From NCBI GenBank assembly GCA_051656605.1, contig JBOGCF010000056.1, positions 194,246 through 258,245 on the forward strand: a stretch of DNA of 64,000 bases. Direction: 5' to 3'. Below are positions 28,272 to 36,982 of this stretch, piece by piece. The notes beneath the pieces are model-generated. The model was not told the origin of the DNA. It did not search any database and was given only the letters and a program-made list of their open reading frames with translations. The position numbers and the translations under genes were made by a program. Origin of the DNA: UBA12018 sp051656605. Its GTDB lineage: Bacteria; Bacteroidota; Bacteroidia; Bacteroidales; CAMTPD01. How positions within the stretch are numbered: the first letter of the stretch is position 1; every line of letters begins with the position of its first letter.

Positions 28272-29828
28272 CTACCACCATATTGCATAGAAAAAAGAAA
28301 GGATGCATATCACAACCAAGGCCGTAAGATTAAACGATCTTTCTGTCTTGAATAGTGAAAAGGATATGATGTTTTGAGCTGTTTCTCCGGAAGTATTTCG
28401 TTTACCCATTGCAACAATGATTCCGATGCAACAGAGAAAAACAATACCCATGCGATCCATCCAAGGTAGTAAAGGATACGTGAGTTTAAATGCAACCGAT
28501 AATATTATAGAGGCAGTAGCTGTACATAGAGCTCCGTTAGCTGTAGCTTTCTTATAAAAGAATCCGGCTAGGAATATCGTAAGTGCTCCAGGACTTATAA
28601 ATCCTGTAAATTCTTGTATGTATTGAAATGCTTGATCTAGGTTGGATAGAAGCGGAACAATACAAGCAGCGATCATAATGGATGCAAAGCTGGTCATTTT
28701 ACCAATTCTTACTAATTGCTTTTGATCGGCTGTTTTATCGATATGCTCCTTATATACATCCATGGTGAAAATAGTAGATATACTATTCATCATAGAGGCT
28801 AAAGAGCTTATTATTGCAGCCGTAAGGGCTGCTATAGCTAAGCCTTTTATTCCATTAGGCAATAAGTTGCTGATAAGCCAAGGATAGGCTTCATCTGCTT
28901 TATTTAAAGGAGCATTGAGAGCAAAGGCTGCTATGCCAGGCACAACAACCAGTAAAGGTATAACTAGCTTAATTGCCGCAGCGAAAGCCATTCCTTTTTG
29001 AGCCTCTTTAATATTTTTCGCAGCTAAAGCTCGTTGTATAATATATTGATTACAGCCCCAATAGTAAAGATTTGCTACCCATAATCCACCAATCAGCACA
29101 GATACTCCAGGAAGATCTTTGTATCCTGGATGTTTGCTAGGTAAAATTAGTTGAAAGTGATTGTCTGCTTTAGCACAGAGTTTCTCAAATCCTGCAATAA
29201 CACCATTTCCTTCACTTAACATATTAAGAGCGATAAAGGATGTAATAATTCCACCTACAATCAAGAAAATGACCTGAATAACGTCTGTCATTGCGACAGC
29301 CTTGAGTCCTCCTTTTATAGAATATACACATGCAAACAAAACAAGTCCGATTACCGCGTAGATCATAGATATATTGATTACACTTTTCAGTGTAATAGCT
29401 CCTAGGTAGAGGATTGAGGTTAGGTTTATAAAAACGAATACTGCTAACCAGAAAATAGCCATGATACTTTTTACGCGCTTATCATACCGCTCTTCAAGAA
29501 ATTGTGGCATGGTAAAGATCTTTCTTTTCAAGAAAATAGGAATAAACCATTTTGCCACAATTAATAAGCCTAGAGCTGCAATCCATTCATAAGTTGCCAT
29601 GGCTAGTCCTATGGCGTAACCCGATCCACTCATTCCAACAAATTGCTCGGCAGATATATTTGATGCAATAATGGAGGCTCCGATAGCCCACCAAGTGAGT
29701 CCACGTCCAGCCAAGAAATAGTCATTAGTATCTCGAGTTTCACCTTTCTTCTTTCGTGAGACAAATAATCCCACGAATAAAATCAGGCAACAATAAATTA
29801 CAAATATGGTTAGATCTAAGATTGACAT
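28272..29828 (-). CDS. Sodium/solute symporter (SSS/SLC5 family)
   Basis: A 518-residue inner-membrane transporter with about 13-14 hydrophobic helices. The start at 29828 places the first helix at once (MSILDLTIFVIYCCLILFVG). Family signatures are NDYFLAGRGLTWWAIGASI, SNISAEQFVGMSG and FTMPQFLEERYD. The region KGLAIAALTAAIISSLASMMNS corresponds to the conserved sodium-site helix. The glucose/galactose-transporter-like branch is favoured by the WGCNQYIIQRALAAK block. It most likely moves a monosaccharide released by the PUL enzymes into the cytoplasm with Na+. It is the last gene of the minus-strand catabolic unit, 31 bases after the lactonase gene. Confidence 0.93.
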   Translation of the reverse strand: MSILDLTIFVIYCCLILFVGLFVSRKKKGETRDTNDYFLAGRGLTWWAIGASIIASNISAEQFVGMSGSGYAIGLAMATYEWIAALGLLIVAKWFIPIFLKRKIFTMPQFLEERYDKRVKSIMAIFWLAVFVFINLTSILYLGAITLKSVINISMIYAVIGLVLFACVYSIKGGLKAVAMTDVIQVIFLIVGGIITSFIALNMLSEGNGVIAGFEKLCAKADNHFQLILPSKHPGYKDLPGVSVLIGGLWVANLYYWGCNQYIIQRALAAKNIKEAQKGMAFAAAIKLVIPLLVVVPGIAAFALNAPLNKADEAYPWLISNLLPNGIKGLAIAALTAAIISSLASMMNSISTIFTMDVYKEHIDKTADQKQLVRIGKMTSFASIMIAACIVPLLSNLDQAFQYIQEFTGFISPGALTIFLAGFFYKKATANGALCTATASIILSVAFKLTYPLLPWMDRMGIVFLCCIGIIVAMGKRNTSGETAQNIISFSLFKTERSFNLTALVVICILSFFYAIWW

Positions 29829-29859
29829 ATGATTTGGTATTAGAATGTAATATGTATAT

Positions 29860-30726
29860 CTACAATTTGTATGGATAGTGATTTATTCCTGGCTCAGCGT
29901 TAGTTTTTATTTTAAAAACACTTCCGCTCAATGGATACTTCTCAAGATCCTCATTACTCAGTCCAGACCTTGCGGTTGTAATAAAGAGAGTATTGTCTTT
30001 ACCAAAGGTACATGACGCTACGTTGGGAGCATCAACATTAATCTTTTGCAAAAGATTGCCTGTTTTTGTAGACCAAACATACACACCAAAACCGCCCCAA
30101 TGTGCAACCCAAAGATTATCGTCACGGTCAATCGTCATTCCATCAGGAACTCCTAATATATGGGGTATCTGTACTACTGTGCGCTCAAACTCGATTGTGT
30201 TTTTACCTCTATTATAGATATAGGCTTCGATACAATTGCGCCCCGAGTCGGCATAAAAGATTCGATTCTTAGCTTTGTTCCAGACGATACCATTTGGAAT
30301 GCATTGGTTTGTTAAGAGTTTGGTTAAGCTTAGCTTCCTATCAATACAATATAATGCTCCGCTCCGATATTGGTTTTCCATGTTCATGACACCAAAGAAG
30401 AGTCGGCCGTCAGGAGACGCTTTTCCGTCATTTGGCCTGAATTGTGGAGGAATTTCAAGATCCACAATGGTTGCTTTTTTCTTTGTTTGAGTGTTGTATC
30501 GGATTAATCGGGTTTGCCCTGTAATGACCACATCGTTATCTTTGATGGGAACTATTGTCGATATTCGTTCTCCAAATGAAATCTTATCTACCTGATTTGT
30601 TGTTATATCACATTGAAAAAGTATTCCATTCTCAATATCCACCCAAAGTAATAGATTGGTATCTGGTAGCCATGTGATACCTTCTCCAATTTCTGCTTTA
30701 GCTTTATAGAATAATTCTGCTTTCAT
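29860..30726 (-). CDS. SMP-30/gluconolactonase/LRE family lactonase
   Basis: A 288-residue six-bladed beta-propeller hydrolase, cytoplasmic because it has no signal peptide. Family metal-site blocks are present: the glutamate in AEIGEGITWLPDTN, the asparagine and aspartate in FRPNDGKASPDGRLFFG, NGIVWNKAKNRIFYADSG, and GVPDGMTIDRDDNLWVA. Such enzymes open sugar lactones (glucono-, galactono-, xylonolactone and similar) to aldonic acids. Its neighbours are an SDR dehydrogenase 15 bases upstream and a sugar-acid dehydratase beyond that. They place it as the second step of an oxidative, non-phosphorylative sugar pathway. The sugar itself is not determined by the sequence. Confidence 0.9.
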   Translation of the reverse strand: MKAELFYKAKAEIGEGITWLPDTNLLLWVDIENGILFQCDITTNQVDKISFGERISTIVPIKDNDVVITGQTRLIRYNTQTKKKATIVDLEIPPQFRPNDGKASPDGRLFFGVMNMENQYRSGALYCIDRKLSLTKLLTNQCIPNGIVWNKAKNRIFYADSGRNCIEAYIYNRGKNTIEFERTVVQIPHILGVPDGMTIDRDDNLWVAHWGGFGVYVWSTKTGNLLQKINVDAPNVASCTFGKDNTLFITTARSGLSNEDLEKYPLSGSVFKIKTNAEPGINHYPYKL

Positions 30727-30741
30727 TTATTTCTGGTTTAA

Positions 30742-31539
30742 TTAATTTGTTTCGTCTTGCATCACGGCAGATCTGCCTCCATCCATCAAAATAGTTGTTC
30801 CACTAATAAATTTAGCATGTGAGGACGAAAGATATACACACAAACTACCAACTTCTTCTACTGTTCCTATTTTCTTGACAGGATGTAAATTAATTGTTCG
30901 TTGTCTTTCTGCTTGTGGATCAGGAAAAGAGTTAAACCAAGTATCATTACCGGCAGTGTCAATAAACCCGGGTGCAATTCCAACTGTACGGATTAAAGGT
31001 CCCCATTCGATAGCCAAACTGCGAACTAATCCTGTAATCGCGGTTTTAGTAACATTATATGGAAAACAACCTGGAATGGATGTATATGCATGGTTAGAAG
31101 TCATTAATAATAAAACACCAAGGCTGCTTTTCTCAAGATATGGTTTACAACATTTTGCTAGTCGCCAATGTGATGCCAGATTCAGGTTGTGATTATACAT
31201 CCATTCTTCTTCAGTACAGAGTTCTGCACCTTTAAATATGTTTACCCCTGCATTAGATACTACAATATCTAGTTTGCCAAATTTATCAATGGTTTGTAGT
31301 ACGAGATGTTCTATTTCTTCTGTTTTAGTTACATCAGTCTGGACATATAATGATTTTACGCCTTCATACTCAACTATATTTTTGAATTCGATAGCACTTT
31401 CATCAGTTTCTGCTTTACGAGAGCATCCAACGATATTTGCGCCTGCACGCGCAAATTCGCGTGCAGTGCCCAATCCAATTCCAGAAGAAACTCCAGTTAC
31501 TAGTACTACTTTATCAGTAAGGTCTATAATAAAACTCAT
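30742..31539 (-). CDS. SDR family NAD(P)-dependent oxidoreductase
   Basis: A 265-residue classical short-chain dehydrogenase. The cofactor motif is TGVSSGIGLG near the N-terminus, followed by NAGVN. The catalytic serine is in LLLMTSNHAYT and the YxxxK pair in PYNVTKTAITG. The C-terminus ISGTTILMDGGRSAV is typical. In context it is probably either the sugar 1-dehydrogenase that makes the lactone for the neighbouring SMP-30 enzyme, or a dehydrogenase of the 2-keto-3-deoxy acid further down the pathway; both roles are known for SDRs in L-fucose catabolism. It is tightly packed (9 bases after the dehydratase gene, 15 before the lactonase gene), so it is cotranscribed. Confidence 0.93.
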   Translation of the reverse strand: MSFIIDLTDKVVLVTGVSSGIGLGTAREFARAGANIVGCSRKAETDESAIEFKNIVEYEGVKSLYVQTDVTKTEEIEHLVLQTIDKFGKLDIVVSNAGVNIFKGAELCTEEEWMYNHNLNLASHWRLAKCCKPYLEKSSLGVLLLMTSNHAYTSIPGCFPYNVTKTAITGLVRSLAIEWGPLIRTVGIAPGFIDTAGNDTWFNSFPDPQAERQRTINLHPVKKIGTVEEVGSLCVYLSSSHAKFISGTTILMDGGRSAVMQDETN

Positions 31540-31548
31540 AATAGTGTA

Positions 31549-32718
31549 TTAAATGTAAAAGTTGTCCGGTGCATTTTCAGTAATTCCTGGATGTTTTTCC
31601 ATTTCATCCTCAATAAGGTCTACGCCAAGTCCTGGTCGATCAGATAAATGAAGCATGCCATCATAAACCATTTCTGCGATTGGATAATCAATAATTGTAT
31701 CCCGCCATGGAACATCACTAAACATAAATTCTTGTCTGAAGAAATTCGGAATTGAGGCACATACATGAGCTGAAGCTAATGTTGATAATGGACCGTTTGG
31801 ATTGTGAGGAGCAATCAAAACATTATATGCTTCGGCCATTGTTGCCATTCGCTTCATTTCTGAAGGACCACCACAACGGGTTATATCAGGCATAATGATA
31901 TCACAAATGTGTTTTTCAAGCAAAGGGCGAACTCCAAATCTGGTATAATGACGTTCGCCTACACAGATAGCGACTTCTGAAGGGATCCGTTCTCGCATTG
32001 CTCTTAGAGTATCTGCACTTTCTGGACCCGCAGGTTCTTCGTACCAAGTGATATTCAATTTAGCAAGACGTTGAGCCATTTTTACAGCAATTTGATAATT
32101 AAGCATTGCATGTGTTTCGATCATAATATCGAAATCTGGACCAACGGCATCTCGCACAGCTTTTGATACTTCAAACGCTAAATCTTGTTGTGCAGTTGAT
32201 AGTGTAAGATTAGAAGAAAGATCTTCACCATAAAGGTAGTTGGTATGTGCAAATGGATCAAATTTTAGTCCAGTAAACCCTGCTTCTTTTACTTTGAGAG
32301 CCTGTTCTGCATAATCGTTGGTATTGTGTCCTCCTTTTGTAAACCAATAATTTGCATAAAGAAGTACATTTTTTCGATAAGCTCCACCGAGTAATTGATA
32401 GCATGGTGTTTTTAAGTACTTTCCTTTTAAGTCAAGTAAAGCCATATCGATACCACTGATCGCACAAAGACTAGCTCCGTTTGGTCCTACCCAGTTGAGG
32501 TCTCGGTAAAGTTTGGTCCAGATGAAATCCGTACTTAAAGGATCTAATCCAATAATGCGTTGACCTACATGTTTTGCAGCCTCATATACGATCGGACTGC
32601 CTGGCCAGTTTGTTGCTTCTCCTACACCGGTAACACCTTCATCTGTATATATTTTTATAAGTGTCCAGTTGTATTTAATTCCTTGTACAAGCCAAACTTT
32701 TACATCTGTTATTTTCAT
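31549..32718 (-). CDS. Enolase-superfamily (mandelate racemase/muconate lactonising) sugar-acid dehydratase
   Basis: A 389-residue cytoplasmic enzyme. The N-terminal capping domain begins MKITDVKVWLVQG. In the barrel the general-base region is AGFTGLKFDPF. Metal ligands lie in DFDIMIETHAM, ITWYEEPAGPE and AICVGERHYTRFG. The closing IAPHNPNGPLSTLAS is the histidine block shared with galactonate, gluconate and fuconate-type dehydratases. It should remove water from an aldonic acid to give a 2-keto-3-deoxy acid. A 3,6-anhydrogalactonate cycloisomerase is another member of this superfamily and cannot be excluded, especially beside a sulfatase and GH2 enzymes. The gene lies 18 bases after the RraA-like gene. 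Confidence 0.9.
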   Translation of the reverse strand: MKITDVKVWLVQGIKYNWTLIKIYTDEGVTGVGEATNWPGSPIVYEAAKHVGQRIIGLDPLSTDFIWTKLYRDLNWVGPNGASLCAISGIDMALLDLKGKYLKTPCYQLLGGAYRKNVLLYANYWFTKGGHNTNDYAEQALKVKEAGFTGLKFDPFAHTNYLYGEDLSSNLTLSTAQQDLAFEVSKAVRDAVGPDFDIMIETHAMLNYQIAVKMAQRLAKLNITWYEEPAGPESADTLRAMRERIPSEVAICVGERHYTRFGVRPLLEKHICDIIMPDITRCGGPSEMKRMATMAEAYNVLIAPHNPNGPLSTLASAHVCASIPNFFRQEFMFSDVPWRDTIIDYPIAEMVYDGMLHLSDRPGLGVDLIEDEMEKHPGITENAPDNFYI

Positions 32719-32736
32719 GAGTTTTTGATTTTAAGA

Positions 32737-33429
32737 TTACATAATTCCATATTTGTCAAAAGCATCGCGAGATTTCATTCCTTCTTGAATCTTTTTGAGT
32801 ACAATCTTTTCGCCTCGAGCTTTTTCTAAGGCTTTGATAAAAACTTCATCTTCGATTACTTTTGGAACAATACAAACACCGTCAATATCCCCGATAATGA
32901 TATCACCATTGTTGATGCGAACACCTTCTATTTCGATAGGAACGCGGTAGTCAATTACTTTTCCGCGCGGGGCCTGATCTTGTGCATAGAAACCATACGA
33001 GAAACATGGAAATTCAAGTTTAAGAATACCACTAGTGTCTCTAGAGTATCCATTTACTACAGCACCTGCAGCTTTGCAGCATATGGCACGGGCACTCATT
33101 AATTCTCCCCAAAGTGCATAAGTAGGAGAAGATCCAGTGCAAATATATACTTCATCTTCTTTTAGGTCGTCAAGAGCTTCTAGCATTAGACCAAACGAGC
33201 GATTGAGTATTGGGTTATTTCCTAGTTCAATATTGTTTTCGATAACATCAGCTTCGAGTACGGTCATAGCTCGTCCTACGAGAAAAATGTCGTTTTGTAT
33301 GGGTCTAATCTTAGGTGGTAGAAACTGATGAAAATATCCTAGTTTGTCCATTATATCACCGACAACAGCGGTGTAGAGATCTTTGCGAATTAACTCAAAA
33401 AGCTCTTTGTCATTTTGCCATTCTTTCAT
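32737..33429 (-). CDS. RraA/HMG-aldolase family protein (likely 2-keto acid aldolase)
   Basis: A 230-residue protein of the RraA/dimethylmenaquinone-methyltransferase-like fold. The family includes 4-hydroxy-4-methyl-2-oxoglutarate aldolase as well as the non-catalytic RNase E inhibitor RraA. The aldolase signature is preserved: VVGDIMDKLG, then AGAVVNGYSRDTSGI with the adjacent Arg-Asp that binds substrate and metal in true aldolases, then GDIIIGDIDGVCIVP. Bacteroidetes PUL context with a sugar-acid dehydratase 18 bases downstream makes a pyruvate-releasing aldolase acting on a 2-keto-3-deoxy acid the best inference. An oxaloacetate decarboxylase activity is possible for the family. Confidence 0.88.
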   Translation of the reverse strand: MKEWQNDKELFELIRKDLYTAVVGDIMDKLGYFHQFLPPKIRPIQNDIFLVGRAMTVLEADVIENNIELGNNPILNRSFGLMLEALDDLKEDEVYICTGSSPTYALWGELMSARAICCKAAGAVVNGYSRDTSGILKLEFPCFSYGFYAQDQAPRGKVIDYRVPIEIEGVRINNGDIIIGDIDGVCIVPKVIEDEVFIKALEKARGEKIVLKKIQEGMKSRDAFDKYGIM

Positions 33430-33461
33430 TTTGTATAAAAGTTGTATTAGAAATTATATTG

Positions 33462-36400
33462 TTATTCGATGCGTAGTGTGACTGCTCCGCTTATCGTGTC
33501 TCCGGTTTTTATAGGTTTACGATATGGGGCGTAATATCCTTCGAGGAACATTTCGTTTCCGGCAGTTACAAACTCTGCAATCAAAAAGCGAATGCGATCG
33601 TTGTGTAACCAAGAACGCCAATGCTGCTTTCCATTGGAACGGATGGTTATTTGGTTGCCTGCTTGATTGTTAAGTCCGGCATACCAGATGTTACGGCGTG
33701 TAGATCGAAAGTCGTTACTGCCTAGTTGGTTATGGTCTCGACTCCAAGCCCATGTCGGCTGTATACGCGCATGAATCGAGTCGGGCACTCCTTTGTAGTA
33801 TAGATTGGCGGAGCCAACGGTGCGGCTGATATGATCTTCCGGGTATACACTCCACATGCCATCTCGTCGCCAAAATAGCTGGTCAAATTCTTTCGGTGCT
33901 TCGAATACAAGTCCCCATTGACGTGGGTTTACATCTTGTAAAGCATCAAATGAATAGGTTACTTGTATTTCTCCGTTGGCATTGATGCGAAGCGTATAGT
34001 TTCCGTCAAATTCTTTGTAACTTCCGTCTACGCTAATTAATACATCATTCTCTTCTTTATTCGCATTGACTGATTTAACGTTCCACTCACTACATAGCTC
34101 ATTAAATGGAGGAGTGTTTGCATTGTGATTCGGATAGCATCCGCCACCTGTAAGGGGAAGTGCCATTAGCCATGGACCTCCGTTGATAATCTTTTTGCCG
34201 TTTCGTATCATTGACAGAATTTGTCCGGTGGCTTTGTCTACTTGGCATTCAAAGTTTTTACCTTTAGCTATGATTCGATTGTCCTTTTGACTAATAGTTG
34301 TTTTTAAAGTCTCAAGATCGGGCATCTCATTTTGAGTTTGTTTTCCTACCGGAAGTAAATACTCATCAGCAACAAAACCTTTCGGATCGATAAATCGTAA
34401 ATAAAGTTGGTTCGCTTGCTCTGGCGATGAGATTTGGATCGGAATGATACCTGTTTTACCCGGAGCGATAGCGGTTTTGGCGATGCCTGTTTCATTTCCA
34501 TACATCCATTCGATTCTGAGTTCGTCAAGATTGGTAAACGTATAGCGGTTTTCTATCTCAATATTTAACGTAGCCGATGGGTCAAGTTTCTGAGTATGGA
34601 GGCGTATTGGACTATATGATTTCTTCATGTCCCAATATTCAGGTTTCGGTCTTCTCCATCCGTCAATAGGACCCCAAGGACCATAACCAACAGCACTGCC
34701 ATCGGGCATTTGAAAGATGTCGTCTATTCCAGACCATATAGATCCTCCTAATACAGCATCTGTTTTATACATATTATCCCAGGTTGGAGCTAAAGCTAAA
34801 GCCCAGTCACTTCGTACTCCGGGATCCGTTACCAACTCACTTCTGTTGTATACGTTAAGGTGGCAGTATTCACCGTACACCATTGGTCGATCACTATTTT
34901 CGACAGCTTTGTATCCATTGGGGCCCGGATAGTGAATGTTGGCAATAGGGGAGGTACTTCCTTGATTGTTGAATCCTCCGTATGCTTGATCATGAAAAGC
35001 AGACGGTCTTGTTGTATCAGCTTTCCTCATGTATTCAAGTACTTGTGCAAACTCATTATTCCAATAAGATTCATTGGCCATTGACCAAAATATAACAGAA
35101 GGGTGATTACGGTAGAAATGGATGGTTTCCATGTTGGCCTGCAAAACGTAAGGATAGTATTGAGTATCGCGGTAATTCAATGTTTGCCAATTTTCATTGG
35201 CATGATGGCCTATCCAACAAACGGGAGATTCTACTTCAACAAATAAACCTAATCGGTCACAAGCATCAATAAACTCCTCACCCGGAGGGTAGTGAGACGT
35301 ACGAATAAAATTACAGTTTGCATCGCGGAAAAGTTCAGCATCTTTTTCTCGAAGATCAGTAGTAAGTACACGCCCTGTAAGGGGATGTGCTTCATGTCGG
35401 CAAACTCCACGAAGTTTGATAGGTGTTCCGTTAACAAATACGCGATTGCCTTTGAGTTCCACTTCCCTAAATCCTATTTGCTTTTTGATTCCTTGCGTCG
35501 AAGATCCATCAAGACATAAATCAACATTCATGGTATAGAGGTTAGGATGCTCATTGTCCCATAGTCGAGGTTTGTCTACGTCTAGTTCTATGATGCCTGT
35601 CCATGTTTCATTAGGATTGAGACGAGGCAGCTTATAATTAGATGCAGCTTGATGTTTATCGAGTGCGATTCGGATATACGTATCTTCTATTACTTCTTTA
35701 GAGTTATTTGCAACTGTTGCACGTAAACGAAGTTTGGCATTGGTGTATGTGTCATCGAGATCGGTTTCGATGCGTAGATCGGTAATATGCACATTCGGAA
35801 GAGCAAATAGCGTGACTTTGCGAGTGATTCCGCCCAGCTGATGCGCTGCATATTGGGTGAGGCTGCCTAGCATGTCGGCCATAGATTCACTTCTTACGAG
35901 TAGTTCTATTTCATTGCCGGTATTTCTACGAATAAAGTTAGTAATGTCTATCTCATAAGGAGTCATACCACCCATGTGATAGCCGGCTTCTTTTCCATTG
36001 ATTAATACTTTATATTCGCTATGCACACCGTCGAAGCGAAGTTTAACCTGTTTATTGTTCCAATCAGAAGGAATCAAAAAGTCTCGTTTATAATGCCCCC
36101 ATTGCGCCGAGTCGACTTGGAATCCTTGCATACTCCATTGTCCGGGAACTTCGATTGGCTGCCATTTATTGCTATTTTCTTTTTCTGCAAATTGCCAGAT
36201 ACCATTGAGCGAAATAATCGGATTATAAACGCCTGCAACATGAACAGGTAGTGGAGCATACGTTGGAAGTACGGCTTCTACGTCAACATTTTGGTCCACA
36301 ATGTAGGACTGTGTGGCTTTCAAAGATTCTTTTTTATCTCCTGCAAATGCCGTTAAAGGTTTCTGATTAGAAGAATATATATTGAGTTCATTTACAACTG

Positions 36401-36860
36401 CATTAGGCCCTTTGATAACATCAAAAATCAATACAAGCTGCCCGTAAGCGTATGCTTTCCGGGGCAGTTGTATTAGTTTTTTTATTTCTTGTTGCTTGGG
36501 GATTACGATTGATTCAACAATTGCATTACCATCTGCTGAAATTGAAATAGTACGTTCTGCATCTGCCAAAAACGTGACTTCTATCCAATAATCGGAATGG
36601 ATATCAATCTTATCAAATGCATAGATAATAGAGCTTCCAAAGCTACAGGTTCTTGCTTTTTCTGATCCTTCTATAGATAAGGGTAATGTATAGTTATCTC
36701 CCTTTATTAAGAATCCTTGATTTGAAGTGTTGCCACAATCATTTGTAGCCACTAGATATTTTGATTCTATGGTTGTTTGAGCTTGTGCCACTGAGAAGCT
36801 CAAACTTGAAATCAGCAAGATTGTTCTACCAATTTGACATATCTTATGTTTTGTATTCAT
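33462..36860 (-). CDS. GH2 family glycoside hydrolase with N-terminal extension
   Basis: A 1,132-residue exported enzyme with a signal peptide ending near FSVAQAQ. The first about 165 residues are an extra beta-rich domain (DYWIEVTFLADAERTISISAD), probably carbohydrate-binding. GH2 domains then run from about residue 195. Acid/base glutamate lies in FWSMANESYW (about 595), where the usual glycine before Asn-Glu is alanine. The nucleophile glutamate lies in MVYGEYCHLN (about 663). The block from the nucleophile to GPIDGWRRPKPEYW closely parallels the GH2 at 18299-21205, so the two are paralogues. It lies between the sulfatase and the oxidative sugar-catabolism genes, so its product is presumably the sugar those genes consume. 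Substrate is uncertain; beta-galactoside is the default. Confidence 0.92.
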   Translation of the reverse strand: MNTKHKICQIGRTILLISSLSFSVAQAQTTIESKYLVATNDCGNTSNQGFLIKGDNYTLPLSIEGSEKARTCSFGSSIIYAFDKIDIHSDYWIEVTFLADAERTISISADGNAIVESIVIPKQQEIKKLIQLPRKAYAYGQLVLIFDVIKGPNAVVNELNIYSSNQKPLTAFAGDKKESLKATQSYIVDQNVDVEAVLPTYAPLPVHVAGVYNPIISLNGIWQFAEKENSNKWQPIEVPGQWSMQGFQVDSAQWGHYKRDFLIPSDWNNKQVKLRFDGVHSEYKVLINGKEAGYHMGGMTPYEIDITNFIRRNTGNEIELLVRSESMADMLGSLTQYAAHQLGGITRKVTLFALPNVHITDLRIETDLDDTYTNAKLRLRATVANNSKEVIEDTYIRIALDKHQAASNYKLPRLNPNETWTGIIELDVDKPRLWDNEHPNLYTMNVDLCLDGSSTQGIKKQIGFREVELKGNRVFVNGTPIKLRGVCRHEAHPLTGRVLTTDLREKDAELFRDANCNFIRTSHYPPGEEFIDACDRLGLFVEVESPVCWIGHHANENWQTLNYRDTQYYPYVLQANMETIHFYRNHPSVIFWSMANESYWNNEFAQVLEYMRKADTTRPSAFHDQAYGGFNNQGSTSPIANIHYPGPNGYKAVENSDRPMVYGEYCHLNVYNRSELVTDPGVRSDWALALAPTWDNMYKTDAVLGGSIWSGIDDIFQMPDGSAVGYGPWGPIDGWRRPKPEYWDMKKSYSPIRLHTQKLDPSATLNIEIENRYTFTNLDELRIEWMYGNETGIAKTAIAPGKTGIIPIQISSPEQANQLYLRFIDPKGFVADEYLLPVGKQTQNEMPDLETLKTTISQKDNRIIAKGKNFECQVDKATGQILSMIRNGKKIINGGPWLMALPLTGGGCYPNHNANTPPFNELCSEWNVKSVNANKEENDVLISVDGSYKEFDGNYTLRINANGEIQVTYSFDALQDVNPRQWGLVFEAPKEFDQLFWRRDGMWSVYPEDHISRTVGSANLYYKGVPDSIHARIQPTWAWSRDHNQLGSNDFRSTRRNIWYAGLNNQAGNQITIRSNGKQHWRSWLHNDRIRFLIAEFVTAGNEMFLEGYYAPYRKPIKTGDTISGAVTLRIE

Positions 36861-36982
36861 GTGTAAAAAGTTATTTGTGTAAAACTAATAACTTGTTGAC
36901 ACAAAATGATTAAATAATAATTGATCTATTTGTTTTATATGGGAACAAAAACGTTTATAAGTTGTATTATTCGGTATTATTT

